Shown here piece after piece: positions 18,961 through 29,397 of a stretch of DNA of 34,002 bases (positions are counted from its first letter, which is position 1; every line of letters begins with the position of its first letter). The notes under the pieces were generated by a model, which worked only from the letters and a program-made list of their open reading frames with translations, ran no database searches and was not told the origin of the DNA. Origin of the DNA: Hypsibius dujardini. Its lineage: Eukaryota > Tardigrada > Eutardigrada > Parachela > Hypsibiidae. The stretch covers positions 1 to 34,002 of the forward strand of contig LRSR01013643.1 of NCBI GenBank assembly GCA_001579985.1, written 5' to 3'. The translations under genes were made by a program, and so were the position numbers.

Positions 18961-19796
18961 AGCCTCAATTTTAGGAGTTTTTCAGGGCGTCAAGTTACGT
19001 GATGAATGTTCCTGAAGAGTTCGCTAAATTAGCGGCAGTAGTTGATATCAGAAAACAGTTTATTTGTCCACTCTGCAAACCGGTGGGTGTTGGCCTAGTC
19101 TTTCAGCGCCACCTATCGACAAATTCTCGCTGAGCCTAAATGCCCGCAATCTGCGTACTAGCGAAAGTCGATCAGCCAAAAGAAAACGTTCCCCATAAAT
19201 ATGCTGGTGCTACTGACATCAATTACCATGATTGCGGCCAATATGACGGATGTTGCCAGTCTCATGGAACGCAGAGCTTGTCTTGCCTTAATGTTCCTCG
19301 CCTTTGCGCCACAATATTCGAGATGCATTTTGTCGTCTATCTATTTTGCCTATATATCTATTCTGCTTCTAAACCTGATACATTTGAAAAGGTTATTTTT
19401 CAGACTTTAGGGAAAGGTTGGAATATTCCATTCCCATTACCTCGGAAATTTTCAGTCTTCGATTTAAGTTACATATTTGGAACGATCTGTTGGACGACTA
19501 ACCTTTCTCGCGTCAGTGATGATATCACGTCACTTCAGCTGGTCTAGATCTAGCCTTAAGGCTTACCTTACAATGCTCTTCAGGTGGCGCAACAAAACAA
19601 CTCGTGAAGCGAAGCATAACTTCACGTATAGAGGGCCCTCTTGTTTTGAAGCACTCTTGAAGATTCATAAAATCTCAAGTGCCTGCCGGTCTTTTGAAAG
19701 CTCATATGTACCAGACAGACATGCAGGAAGATGTTTCAGCGCATTATATTTTTATAATACTTTAATGGTACAGCTTCATTTTCGGAGAAATCTGGA
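18961..19796. other. Intergenic or 5' region of the four-pass membrane protein gene
   Basis: Short plus-strand frames at 19140-19547 and 19477-19854 show no recognisable domain. The first exon of the downstream gene may begin before its ATG, but I cannot place a splice site or promoter. Confidence 0.4.
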
Positions 19797-21048
19797 ATGC
19801 CGTTCTTTGGTTTCTTATCAGGCAATGACGATCCCAATGCCACTAACAATCTGAGGATTGAGATCGGTGTCGTCGCTGGCAGTGCCATACGATCACGACC
19901 AAACACCACGCGGTATGGAATGTTCCATTTCAAATGGGTAGGGCTGTGTCAGCTTGCCGCTGGAGGAATTTTCATCATTTTCACCGGAATCTTCACGGGC
20001 GTTTTTGCGGCACTATTCCCAGGGCCATCTCTGCATGAGGACACCTACGGTATGGTATAGTGTTCACATTACCACCCTACTTCTGTTCAGACACAAAACG
20101 GATGGGCCTAAGCCCGCTGAATAATTTTGATCACAAAATGTGTTTTTTGGGAAAAGGGAAAAGCAATTAAATATAGAAGGTGTTGTTGTCCTGCGGATCT
20201 TGTGGTGGTACGGCACAGTTCAATTCCTTAACCCCATGTTACACAGGCTCTGCGGTGTCACGCCGGAATCACAAAACTAAATTTTTAAAAAACAACTTTA
20301 ACTTGACTAAAACCTGTAAAAACTAATGTTTTTGGTCTTACTTTTTGCTTTTCAAAATACAAAATAAATAGAAAGTCATGTCTTAACTTTGTCCATTAAA
20401 GTTAATATCCGTGATATTGCCGTGATATTGTCCCATTAATTGCCATCACTTTTTGCTGTCACAGATTTTCACACTACATTGCTGCTGGCTCATAGTCAAG
20501 TTGCTTTCTGGTGGTCCGTCGTGTCAGCCTGTATTGGAATATTTGAAGAATGGACTCAATATCTTGCCGAGTGCCTAATGAGGTGTTTATTAAAATCTCG
20601 GAGCCAGTATACGTACCAAGATCTATCGTTCGATCTGCACTACGTCTACCTTTTCATCCTAACGTTGGGCGTCATTTTGGGTATCGGTATGGCAGGCAGT
20701 GATTTCTCTTTGGCCCTCACAGCACCACCGCCTCTCGACAGAAGTTGGGAAACTTCCAGGGCCCTCGTCGTGGCAACTCACATGCTTGCTTTTACCGGCA
20801 TTCAAGGCGGCGCAGCAGCCTACCTAATCAAGCACGTTATACGGCCCGGATTCAGGGTCTTTGTCGTGACAGTGGCGCGCGAACTGCAGGAGATGAATGT
20901 CTATTACGGAAGTCCCGATGATCACGACCCTTCGGCGTGTATAGTTGCCGACAAATTTTCATCAGAGAATCATGTCACCCCGTTAGGGTCCGAAATCATC
21001 GTGAATTCGTCGGCGTCGTTCAGTATACTCAACGTGTCTTACTTGTGA
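19797..21048 (+). CDS. Four-pass membrane protein of unknown family, two exons
   Basis: Exons 19797-20049 and 20465-21048 join in phase (Asp85 is split; GTATGG donor, GTCACAG acceptor) to give 278 residues. Four hydrophobic segments are evident: 48-74 (WVGLCQLAAGGIFIIF and onward), 93-112, 143-170 (YVYLFILTLGVILGIGM) and 184-207. The N-terminus is hydrophilic and the loop around 113-142 is charged. The tail of about 70 residues (208-278) is hydrophilic with acidic residues and possible NSS/NVS N-glycosylation sites. The topology resembles tetraspan proteins, but I see no tetraspanin CCG motif, claudin WxxW-C-C motif or other family signature. If the CAG at 19818-19820 is an acceptor, the true first exon lies upstream and the protein starts differently. 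Its function is not known from sequence. Confidence 0.7.
20050..20464 (+). other. Intron of the four-pass membrane protein gene
   Basis: It starts GTATGG and ends GTCACAG. The interior is AT-rich with no coding signal. Confidence 0.7.
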
Positions 21049-22422
21049 AAGTCTGTCACTTTTTTGTTCTTCCAGCAGAAACGACGATCGCCACCGCTCA
21101 TCTTTGAAAAAATAATAATATATTTCGTACTGCAGTATGTGCTGTCCTATTGTAGTGCGAAAAGTGTGCACTTTTTTTTCGGTGAAACGTAAGCTATCTC
21201 CGGAAGCACGGTACACACTAGAACGCCTGATGCAACAGTATATGAATGCGCCAGGCGTGCTTCCATTTGGTAGAAGCGCATGTTGTAATTAGCACGATGT
21301 AAATGGTAAAACTTCCGTTTGTTTTTTGTCTGTTCTATGTTCTACTCTTTACACTTTTTTCAATGCAAAAAATGAAAACGACCAACTCCAATTCAACAGA
21401 ACCCCCCCCCCGTGCAGACAGGTAATTGAACTTATGTGACTGAAATAATGAAAATTTCCATTTCGCTGGACCTCGGGTCTCCGTGCGCATATCGTATGTA
21501 TGACAGACAGTCGCTCACTGTCGCTGCAGTAATTTTCCATGAGCTAAGAAACAGGAAAATTTAGTTTTGGCTCATTCGAAATTTCAAAACTTAAAATATA
21601 CTGGTATTTAAAATTTGAATGGTGTTTAAACGTAGAATGCATACTGCGTATAGACATCAGTGTAAATAAGGTGCAGTAAGTATACCCCTCTGGCTCTCCA
21701 AATGGTGCAGACGCAGACTTGTGCACTCACTTCAAAGCTATCAGAGCACCAAATACAATGGTTCCGTTGGGGCCATCAAAAGCAAACTGAAATCCCTACT
21801 CGTATGTATTGGTATATTGGTCAGACATGCGTAACAATATTGGTCATGCCGTTTTTTTTTCAACGACCCACAGGAATTTCTTTGCCAGCACAAACACACC
21901 CCCGTCTGGCTAGCTACACACCCTCATGATCTGCTTTTGTTGTCGCCATATCTTGCCGCCTTAACAAAACGCCTTCAACAGAGAGATTCGTATGTATCAT
22001 ACCAGATGTGATATATATAGCTAAACAATACCGAACAGCGGCGAAGTGTGCAATGAAAACATCCCCCAGTCGTGAGAGCGCCCTCCGTCAGCAAAACGGC
22101 CAGCTCTTCTCGGACAATGCTTGCCTGTGTAGGAACAATAAGGCATTATATCGCATCATCACACAGACATTATTGGTCATCAATTACAAAGTCATTGTGC
22201 TTTTATTCGCTTAAATGTTAATGTTGCAGCATTGAGCTGACATTTCACGGTGCTGTGGAGATTCAAATTTTAACAGGTAGTGTTTTTTTGTGTCAGTCGC
22301 ATGTTCTGCTCCATGTTGAAGCCAAGACTCGAGTCTGTGACGATAAATCTATCAATCTCACGTGATAGTTTCTGGAGGATATTTTGTGTCTGCGGGTCGC
22401 CGAGGGAAGTGCCTGTCCAATC
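21049..22422. other. Spacer between the four-pass protein and cystathionine lyase genes
   Basis: I see no supported gene. A possible minus-strand exon at 21728-21786 (FAFDGPNGTIVFGALIALK then TGA, after a TTTCAG acceptor) is coherent but stands alone. Minus-strand frames at 22270-22628 overlap the lyase first exon and are its shadows. A C run lies at about 21402-21410. Confidence 0.45.
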
Positions 22423-25400
22423 ATGAGTCGAGCGTCCTCCAGCGCACATTTCCTGCATAGCGACATGGATGTAATACCATTTCCGAAGTTCGCCACCAAC
22501 GCCATCCACATTGGAAACGAACCGGAACAGAATGGTTTGTCGCATAACATACTTAATGTATATTGAGACTGCGTAAAATTAACTACGGTGAAAAGAAAGA
22601 GAAAAATTACTATCATCAATTTATACATGATTTATTCATTTGATGGGTTTTATATAACTAACAACATCTCTTGCTCTTGCTCGATCGTAGCAATATATAA
22701 CATAAATTGATCCTCAGTGACGCCCATTCCAACTCTCCCAAACTAGTTTAAGCAAATTGCTTTTGAAATTAAAATTATCTGGCAGATGATATTTATTTTG
22801 AAGGACTGAAACGGTCTATTATTCTTTTCTTTTCCCAGCAATGAACAAAAAAAGAAAAAGTGTCATCTCATTTATTTAACTACATTAAACTACTCATGCT
22901 CATGTGTCTGAAAGTTTTTCTCAAAGCAATTTGCCGTGAATGATTACATGTTTAGGTGCCTCACACGATCTGGTGACCCCAATTTCGCTGGCCGTCACAT
23001 TTGGCCAAATCGAACCGGGTGTCTTCAAAGTTCACGACTACGCTCGAGGCGGAAACCCAACTCGAGATTCTGTGGAAAGGTCCCTGGCCGCAGCTGAAAA
23101 TGCCGCCCACAGTAAGTCAATCAAAGTAGCCGAAGAATCATAGAAGAAGTCAATCCTATTCTTGAGTCGTTCATTGTTTCCTGATCTAAATGGTTAGCCT
23201 GTAAGAGTTCCCGTACAGTAGAGTTCAGCTTATGTAATACTGAAAGTTTTGGTATTTTTTACTTCTCTTGAAAATTCCCATTTGGAATTCAACTTGGCTC
23301 TATTGCGTTTATCTATATACTTCTGGAAAATCAACAGGTGGCGCTATGAGTACTTTTCAAAAAAGGACTCGGATTACAAATTAGCTTCTGAAGATAAGCG
23401 CATAGCTCCGCCCCTGGCCTTCGAGAGATATTTTGCCGATGCTAGTCGATGTTCAATTAAATTCTCAATGAGACCGTGTTGAGGTCAACTCATGTCGGTG
23501 GATACATAGAAATGGAGTTCTAATGTGTATAAAGGACAACTGGCAAGCGCGGTTGGTCAGAAAAAGGGTTAACTAAGGTGCTGTTTAAATAGCCCGTTCA
23601 CTCCGCGGACATCTCAAGAGACTGAAAAATCCTCTGTTCATGGCTTTTTTTCAGCCGTGACCTTTAGCAGTGGGACAGGCGCACTGAGTGCCATCATGCA
23701 ACTCATCGGTTCGGGTGATGAAGTGGTCTCCATGGCTAGTCTGTACGGCGGCACTTATACCTACTTCGATAACATTGCCACCAAAAACGGAATCAGAATC
23801 GTCTACTTGGACGTGACGGACGCGGATAAGTTGCATCATGCTCTTTCGAGAAACACACGGATGGTTTACCTGGAGAGCCCCGTCAATCCCAGTATGAGGG
23901 TCATCGATATTGAGGCAGTTGTGAGGTCGGTCAAGGGCTACAACAAGGACATCATAACGGTTTTGGATAACAGCTTTACGACCCCTTATTTCCTGCGGCC
24001 TTTGGATTTAGGTATGGATTGTGTTTGAAAGAATAATACGTAGAATAGAATAATACAAGAATAGCATATTATTTATTTAAAATTGCAATTACATGAGAAT
24101 TACGTACGCTGAAGATACGCACCGAAGATACTATGACAAAGTTTAGGATTTCACATTTGCTTCGCGCAAAACCACGAAGGTTGGTCACAGGAAAAATATG
24201 AACCTTGTGCAGCTACGAAGGATGCGTAGTATTCCCGCTCTCTTTGTGCTCTTTGGAAAAAGGAAGTGTTCACGGTCACAGCCGCCGGTTCACGGTTCCT
24301 CAATATAGTAGCGCAATGAATGTATTTTGATGCACCCAGCTAAATTCGCCTTGATCAATTAGTTTGGTTCATCGCACAGAAACGTAATAGGCGTCGAGAC
24401 GAAAATAAGCTTTTCCGATTGCTTAATTTATCAGGAAAATCCGGGATCGACCATTTATATTAAGGCCATAATTTCGTGTTCAGCACTCGTTCTTCTGGGA
24501 GCGTTCCCGAACGTACTACCGTACCTCTATAAATTGCAATTAACTTCGAACGATTACTCGCAAAACGATAGATGACTTGAAAAGAGCAATTGTGCCACTT
24601 GTTAGCGTCCATTTGAATCATAATGGTTTTTTTGACAAAACATTCTGCCAACTGGCAATTTAAACCGAATTCATGTTCCAACAATTTCGTGTACGTATTT
24701 AGGTGTGGACATATCCTACCAGTCCGTGTCAAAGTATATGGGCGGTCACGCCGACGTGATGATGGGCTCCGCCTCCGTCAACAGCGAGGACCTCGCCAAC
24801 CGGCTCAAGTACCTACAGAATAACATGGGTGCCATCCCGTCGCCGTTCGACTGCTACCTCATTCTCCGCAGCCTCAAGACCCTCCACATCCGGATGAAAG
24901 AACACATGAAAAACGGCCTGCTAGTAGCCAAATTCCTCGAAAGGCATCCCTGTGTGGAAAAGGTCAATCATCCTGGACTACCGTCTCACCCGAATTACGA
25001 GCTCTTCAAAAAACAAAGCCGAGGATGTTCGGGAATTTTTTCGTTTTATTTGAGCGGCGGAAAAACCGAGCTTTTCAAATTTTTCCGCCATCTGAAGGTA
25101 CGAGGGGGTACTCCATTTTTAGCCACCCCGTTTTGGGCCCTAGCTCTGACCACTTAACAATTCCAGTATAGTGGGACTTTTCTAAAGATTAAAATAAACT
25201 TTTCGAGATCCTAGTCCACCCAAAATGCAATTTGGAATCGACTGGCATTAGCAAAATAGTTTTTGAAATCAGTGGGTGGGGCCAGGTGTATGTTCGCTGA
25301 GACGACTAAAAACGCTAGCGTTATGCTGTCAAAAATTGATCGTAAATCCCCTCCCCCAAATTATAAAAATAATTGACTGATGCCAATTTATTCAAACTTG

Positions 25401-25964
25401 AATTTTTAGGGGAGTATTGTTCAGAAAAGTTTATTTTAATGTATATGAAAGGTATAGAGATCTAGTATAGAGATCTATACTAGAATTGCTAAGGGACTAG
25501 AAATAAGACCCAAAACGGGTTGGCTCAAAATGGGCCACCTCCTCGTACTCGTCGTTGATGCAATTGGAGCAGTGACAAGGGAGATTTAACTTTTTTTTGT
25601 TACACAGATTTTCACGGTTGCTGCAAGTTTTGGCGGTTGCGAGTCGGTCTGCAGTTTTCCCACGGTGATGTCACACAAGGGCGTGCAGCCTAAAGTTCTA
25701 CAAGCTGCAGGTGTAACAGACAATTTGGCCAGGCTCTCAATCGGTCTGGAAGACGTTGAGGATTTGATGGAGGATCTGGATCAAGCCCTATGGAGCTCAG
25801 GGGCTCGAAAAGGATACCAGCAGCAGCAGCAGCAGACGTCGCCCACCTCGACCGACAGTCGCCGCGATCGTCGCGGCAGCCAAAAAATTAAAATTGTCAA
25901 TACGCAGGCCACACAGACTGGCGTGGCAGAAGTTGAAACGCCGAGATTTGCCCGGAGATATTGA
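22423..25964 (+). CDS. CTH: Cystathionine gamma-lyase (PLP enzyme), five exons
   Basis: Exons 22423-22534, 22956-23111, 23655-24011, 24703-25097 and 25608-25964 join in phase to 458 residues, against 405 in human CTH. The family N-terminal signature FATNAIHIGNEPEQ (23-36) identifies exon 1; ATG 22423 is the first in frame. PLP-site residues are present: Tyr66 and Arg68 in DYARGGNPTR, Tyr120 in SLYGGT, Asp194 in VLDNS, the Schiff-base Lys219 in SVSKYMGGH, and Arg382 in ARLSIGLED. The enzyme cleaves cystathionine to cysteine, 2-oxobutyrate and ammonia in cytosolic transsulfuration and can release H2S from cysteine. Two oddities: Ala346 stands where human CTH has Glu339 (VAAS versus LAES), and the C-terminus carries about 50 extra residues beginning with a poly-Gln run (CAG repeats at about 25818). 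The exon 1 donor (gtttgt) is weak. Related gamma-family enzymes such as methionine gamma-lyase are less likely, given the exon 4 sequence. Confidence 0.93.
25098..25548. mobile_element. MITE filling intron 4 of the cystathionine lyase gene
   Basis: The left end, GTACGAGGGGGT and onward (25098), matches the reverse complement of the right end, GTACGAGGAGGT (from 25548 downward). Similarity extends about 100 bases inward through ATTTTxAGCCAxCCCGTTTTGGG, TTAxCAATTCxAGTATAG and ATTAAAATAAACTTTTC. A TA at each border (25099-25100 and 25546-25547) is a possible target duplication. A near-perfect hairpin, TCTAGTATAG-AGAT-CTATACTAGA, lies near the right end. The element covers about 450 of the intron's 510 bases, and its first bases are the intron's 5' splice site. 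It is non-coding. Confidence 0.88.
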
Positions 25965-27009
25965 TATCTTTTGCTGTTGGGAGTTGTCTAACACACACGC
26001 TCAGTTCAGTTGACGTGTGTTACGTAGCAAAAGCAGGAGACGGTATAAACATGCAGACGAATTCTGCCAGCCTTGTGGTTTGAAATATGGCGACAAAAGT
26101 GAGGCGTTGGGAAATCATGTGAGCAACTTTGAAGATGTCCATTACTCTAAAGACATATACCAACTGAGTCATGTGGGGTCATGTGGAGTCATGTTTCTTG
26201 CACCCATGTTTCTAGCGTGCTCAGCAAATAGGCACAAACGATGAGGATACAGTGTTTAACTGGACTGAAAGAATTGTGGGCGCAAAAAATAGACGCAAAG
26301 TGAAACATGACCCCCACATCAACACCTCATTCTTTTGTGCGTTTTTTTATTGACGAGGTTAAAACAGACTATGGCGATACGCATGCTCCTCTAAATAATT
26401 TTACTATAATTAAATTAGTTACAGTCACTTACAGTATGCTGATGAAAAGTATTTAAAAAACACCGAACGGGGTAAAATTGTAAATTAGAATTATTTCTCA
26501 ACATTAACGAACCATATGTTGGCAGTGTTGGCACTTGACTTTACACTTTACTGTCCACGTAATGAGTCGTATATAAAGGGATCATCATTATACAGGCATT
26601 ACGAGGCTAAGCTTACATCATACAGCATCATACGTGGCGCACCGTTCCGCTTTTCTACAAAAGACATTTTGTAAGCACTTGCAAGTTGCATTACTATACT
26701 GTACGATACAATGTATGTGGAACGGTTTAGCCGATTGGTTTTCGCTTGTCCGACAGGCACGCACTAGCTTAAATTTCATGATACCTTACAAATCAGAATA
26801 AAAAACGATAATGCTCCTTGGGTGCGTTTTTAGGATTGACGCAGCGATTCAATGGCTCGCTTTGAACGTATTTGCGCGCTGTATTTGCATTCAGTTCAAC
26901 ACAAGTGTTGGACGATCGGGGATAGAACAGCTTGAATATAAAGGTTATTGCTACATACAATGAGCACACTTCGTTAAAGACCGTGCGCGCACAAGTCGCA
27001 CAGGTGGGA
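25965..27009. other. Cystathionine lyase 3' region and intergenic space
   Basis: No supported gene. A frame at 26017-26244 lacks any recognisable domain and includes a small direct repeat (gtcatgtggggtcatgtggagtcatg, about 26168-26193). TATATAAAG at 26570-26578 looks like a TATA box, but I see no exon after it. A possible AATAAA lies at about 26797. Confidence 0.4.
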
Positions 27010-27715
27010 CCCAGACAATTTGTACATCTCAATCCGCATCCAGACATGTCGTAATCATAGACTTTCCGTTAAACTTGGCAAATCGTTCCAAGACAATTCT
27101 AAGCCAAGAAATTATAGTACGTAGACAGGTACAATGACGTGGTACGTGTAAAAATCGATATTCCGCCCGCCGGAAACGGTGCCCATGCGAAGTACGTGCA
27201 CAGAGCCTTCTCAACAGTGACAGCTTTGTCTTAAGATAATCTACTTTAAAAGTTCATCTGTTTTCGTACCCGTGGCAGAACGAAGCAAGGCGAGAGATCT
27301 CCACGTGCGCGAAGCGCATGAGAAAAGTCTAGTCTGCTGATAATGTTCTACGGCAACGGTTGAAGCGGCTGAATGACATTAGTTTGAATGCTGTCCTTTT
27401 TTTGGATCCACTGGAAGATTCTCGCTCATTTTGAGCAAAATCATAAACGTTGAGGCTGGTCTGTCTAATTAAAGGTTTCATCGATTATGGAATAAGAGGA
27501 CCACATTTTTTTATGCGAATAGTCGGGATACGAGATGTCTTTTGATAGTCTCTTAGTACAATTTGTCTTTGCGGAGAAATTGTCGGAGTGCGATATGACT
27601 GGGTACGAATTGTAACCGGATACGAATTCAGAAGTACGACGTATTGGTTTACGAGCACGAAATGTCGGGTGCCGTTAAGACGATAAGTTGCCTGGTCACC
27701 GCTTATTGGCATACT
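27010..27715. mobile_element. Foldback element with degenerate 15-17 bp subrepeats, copy B (inverted relative to copy A)
   Basis: The right arm (about 27515-27700) has GTCGGGATACGAGAT, GTCGGAGTGCGATAT, GGGTACGAATTGT and related units. On the opposite strand, the left arm (27225 down to 27020) reads cttcgcatgggcaccgtttccggcg followed by GTACG-type units. This is the same lead-in block as copy A. The interior word atgagaaaagtctagtctgctgataatg (27318-27345) corresponds to the reverse complement of copy A near 18424-18452. The order of these blocks is the reverse complement of copy A throughout, so the two are homologous insertions in opposite orientation about 9 kb apart. Confidence 0.75.
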
Positions 27716-28134
27716 TGCGCAATATTGGTTAGAATGCAGTCTGTAGACTCAAGCGCTGTAGACAGCGTCTAAATAACCGCGGCTCCAGGACAGTCGACGC
27801 GGGTGGTTCGTTGCGGGCAATTTGTGTCGGCAGTTTTCTACTGCGTCCGTCATTTAACATTCTAGTGGGTGTTAACTGTCACTTTGAGGGTTGCCTTCTC
27901 ACCCATATTAATGTCGTTCACGATTCATGACACAGACGCGATATATGGAAAGCAAGAACCCGTACACATCGACGGTAATAGCTTCATTGACAAAAATAAA
28001 TGCACCCTAAAAAATGAGAGACGCGATCGCATTGCGGAAGAGACCGTCTCATTTGTTTGACACTTTGAGCGAGCTCCCCTCTTCCTCCTCCAATCGACTT
28101 GAGAGACACGCAGTTGCCATATATTATCAGCATG
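27716..28134. other. Intergenic, no gene seen
   Basis: A 63-residue frame at 27869-28060 has no recognisable domain. I see no RNA gene or repeat here. Confidence 0.4.
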
Positions 28135-28639
28135 GGCTCGTTTATGGTCTTTACCAGTCGGAACCAGGACTCTTCATGGTAGGGCCAGGGGGTGGGCAAA
28201 GGGGCAAAATGCACTTTTTTAGAAATGGAACAAAAATTCGGCCTTTGGTTTTTGATCATTTTGAAACTTGGGGGGGGTCTGGGGGTCTAATTTCCAAGGC
28301 CCTTCTGGGATTTCAAGAGACTGAAAAACTTGTCAGTTTTTCGTTAAAATTTGAAGTTTGTTGGGCTCAATATAAGCTCCCTATTGATGAATGCAATTGG
28401 GAGATTCAAAACAGTCAAGAACGGTTTAGATTTGATGAAAAACTGATGTTTTTGATAAAATTTTGAAATTTCGGGGAGTCTGCAAATTAGACCCCCCATA
28501 CCCAGAAATTTCAAAATGATCATGGGCAAGATGCCAAAGTTTGGGTTCAATCTTCAATAGAATGCATCTTGCCCCTTTGCCCACCCCGGCCCTACTATGA
28601 GGGGTCCTGGTTCGGACTGGTAAAGACGCTAAACGAGCC
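28135..28639. mobile_element. Foldback MITE, 'GGCTCGTTTAG' family, copy 2
   Basis: The left end from 28135 reads GGCTCGTTTATGGTCTTTAC. The right end, on the opposite strand from 28639, reads GGCTCGTTTAGCGTCTTTAC. Both arms continue through CCAGTC, GAACCAGGAC, TAGGGCC and GTGGGCAAAGGGGCAA for about 80 bases, then with gaps towards GATCATTTTGAAA and GGGGTCTAATTT. Ends and interior match the copy at 12507-13257. No clear target duplication is visible. The open frames inside (28014-28466, 28569-28757) are repeat sequence, not genes. Confidence 0.9.
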
Positions 28640-29397
28640 TCTCAGTGCCAGCGCCCCGCGTAAGAGAATCCTATGCCATCTGCTGCTGGTGTTGATTGTT
28701 TTTGAAGACCCTCTTCGTGTCTGCGTAAGAGTCGGCGTGTGTGAGATTGATGTGTAAACATTGAACCCAAGAATCTCATAGACTTAGCATCCTTTTACCC
28801 GCAAGCAGCGGTTATTTATGCAGTTTTGCGGATACAGTTCCGTTCTAGCAGGAGAATTTAGAGAGAGAGAAAGAACTCCGGAAGTCTGATTCGTGCATTT
28901 CATGCATGAGCACTTTATCCCCCCCCCCCACACACACACAAACATCCAAAGACCTTATCGCAACAGTTCCACGTGTTGGTTTCTCACGGATACATTTGCC
29001 TTCTTTCTTGATTGTGTTTTTTTAACTTTTCTTCCCCGTCAGTCGCCAGATTGATTTAAGCCGATCCTGCGTCTTCCGGGGCTTCACAGTTCAACATCTC
29101 TAAGTGTATCTCAATTTCCTGCGGAGTGATGTGATACGCGAGGAGCTGTCCATCCGAAGAGTGATAACAAAAAATACCGCTCGAACTAATCGGTACAAAG
29201 ACCGCCAATTTCTTTGTCTACTGGAGCAAGACATGGGACCTGCATTGCGCTGTTGAGTGGAGTTTTATGGTATAGTATTTCATCCATAACTGAAGTTGAC
29301 AGCGTCTGGACAAACAGTCAATTTAAAAACCTAAAGGGCATGTGGTTATAATCCTGCCTGGTGAAAAGGCAATCACGCAAATTTATTGCCGCTCGTA
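28640..29397. other. Upstream region of the ecto-NTPDase gene
   Basis: It contains a purine tract (gagagagagaaag, about 28860) and a C run leading into a CA run (about 28919-28941). No coding sequence or clear TATA box can be assigned to the downstream gene. Confidence 0.45.

Noticed and set aside
21728-21786. Possible minus-strand terminal exon (FAFDGPNGTIVFGALIALK, stop)
   Set aside because: The acceptor and frame look good, but I found no convincing partner exon and no family match.
22270-22628. Two minus-strand frames, one with a signal-peptide-like start
   Set aside because: The plus strand here carries FATNAIHIGNEPEQ, the diagnostic N-terminus of cystathionine gamma-lyase, and it joins in phase to the next exon. 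The minus frames are shadows.
26017-26244. 75-codon frame with CxxC and His residues, zinc-finger-like
   Set aside because: The spacing does not fit a C2H2 finger, and it lies in the lyase 3' region with no splice link.
26570-26578. TATATAAAG, a TATA-box look-alike
   Set aside because: No coding exon follows on the plus strand, so a promoter role cannot be supported.
28014-28466. 150-codon plus-strand frame
   Set aside because: It lies mostly inside the foldback MITE copy, shares sequence with the other copy and has no protein domain.
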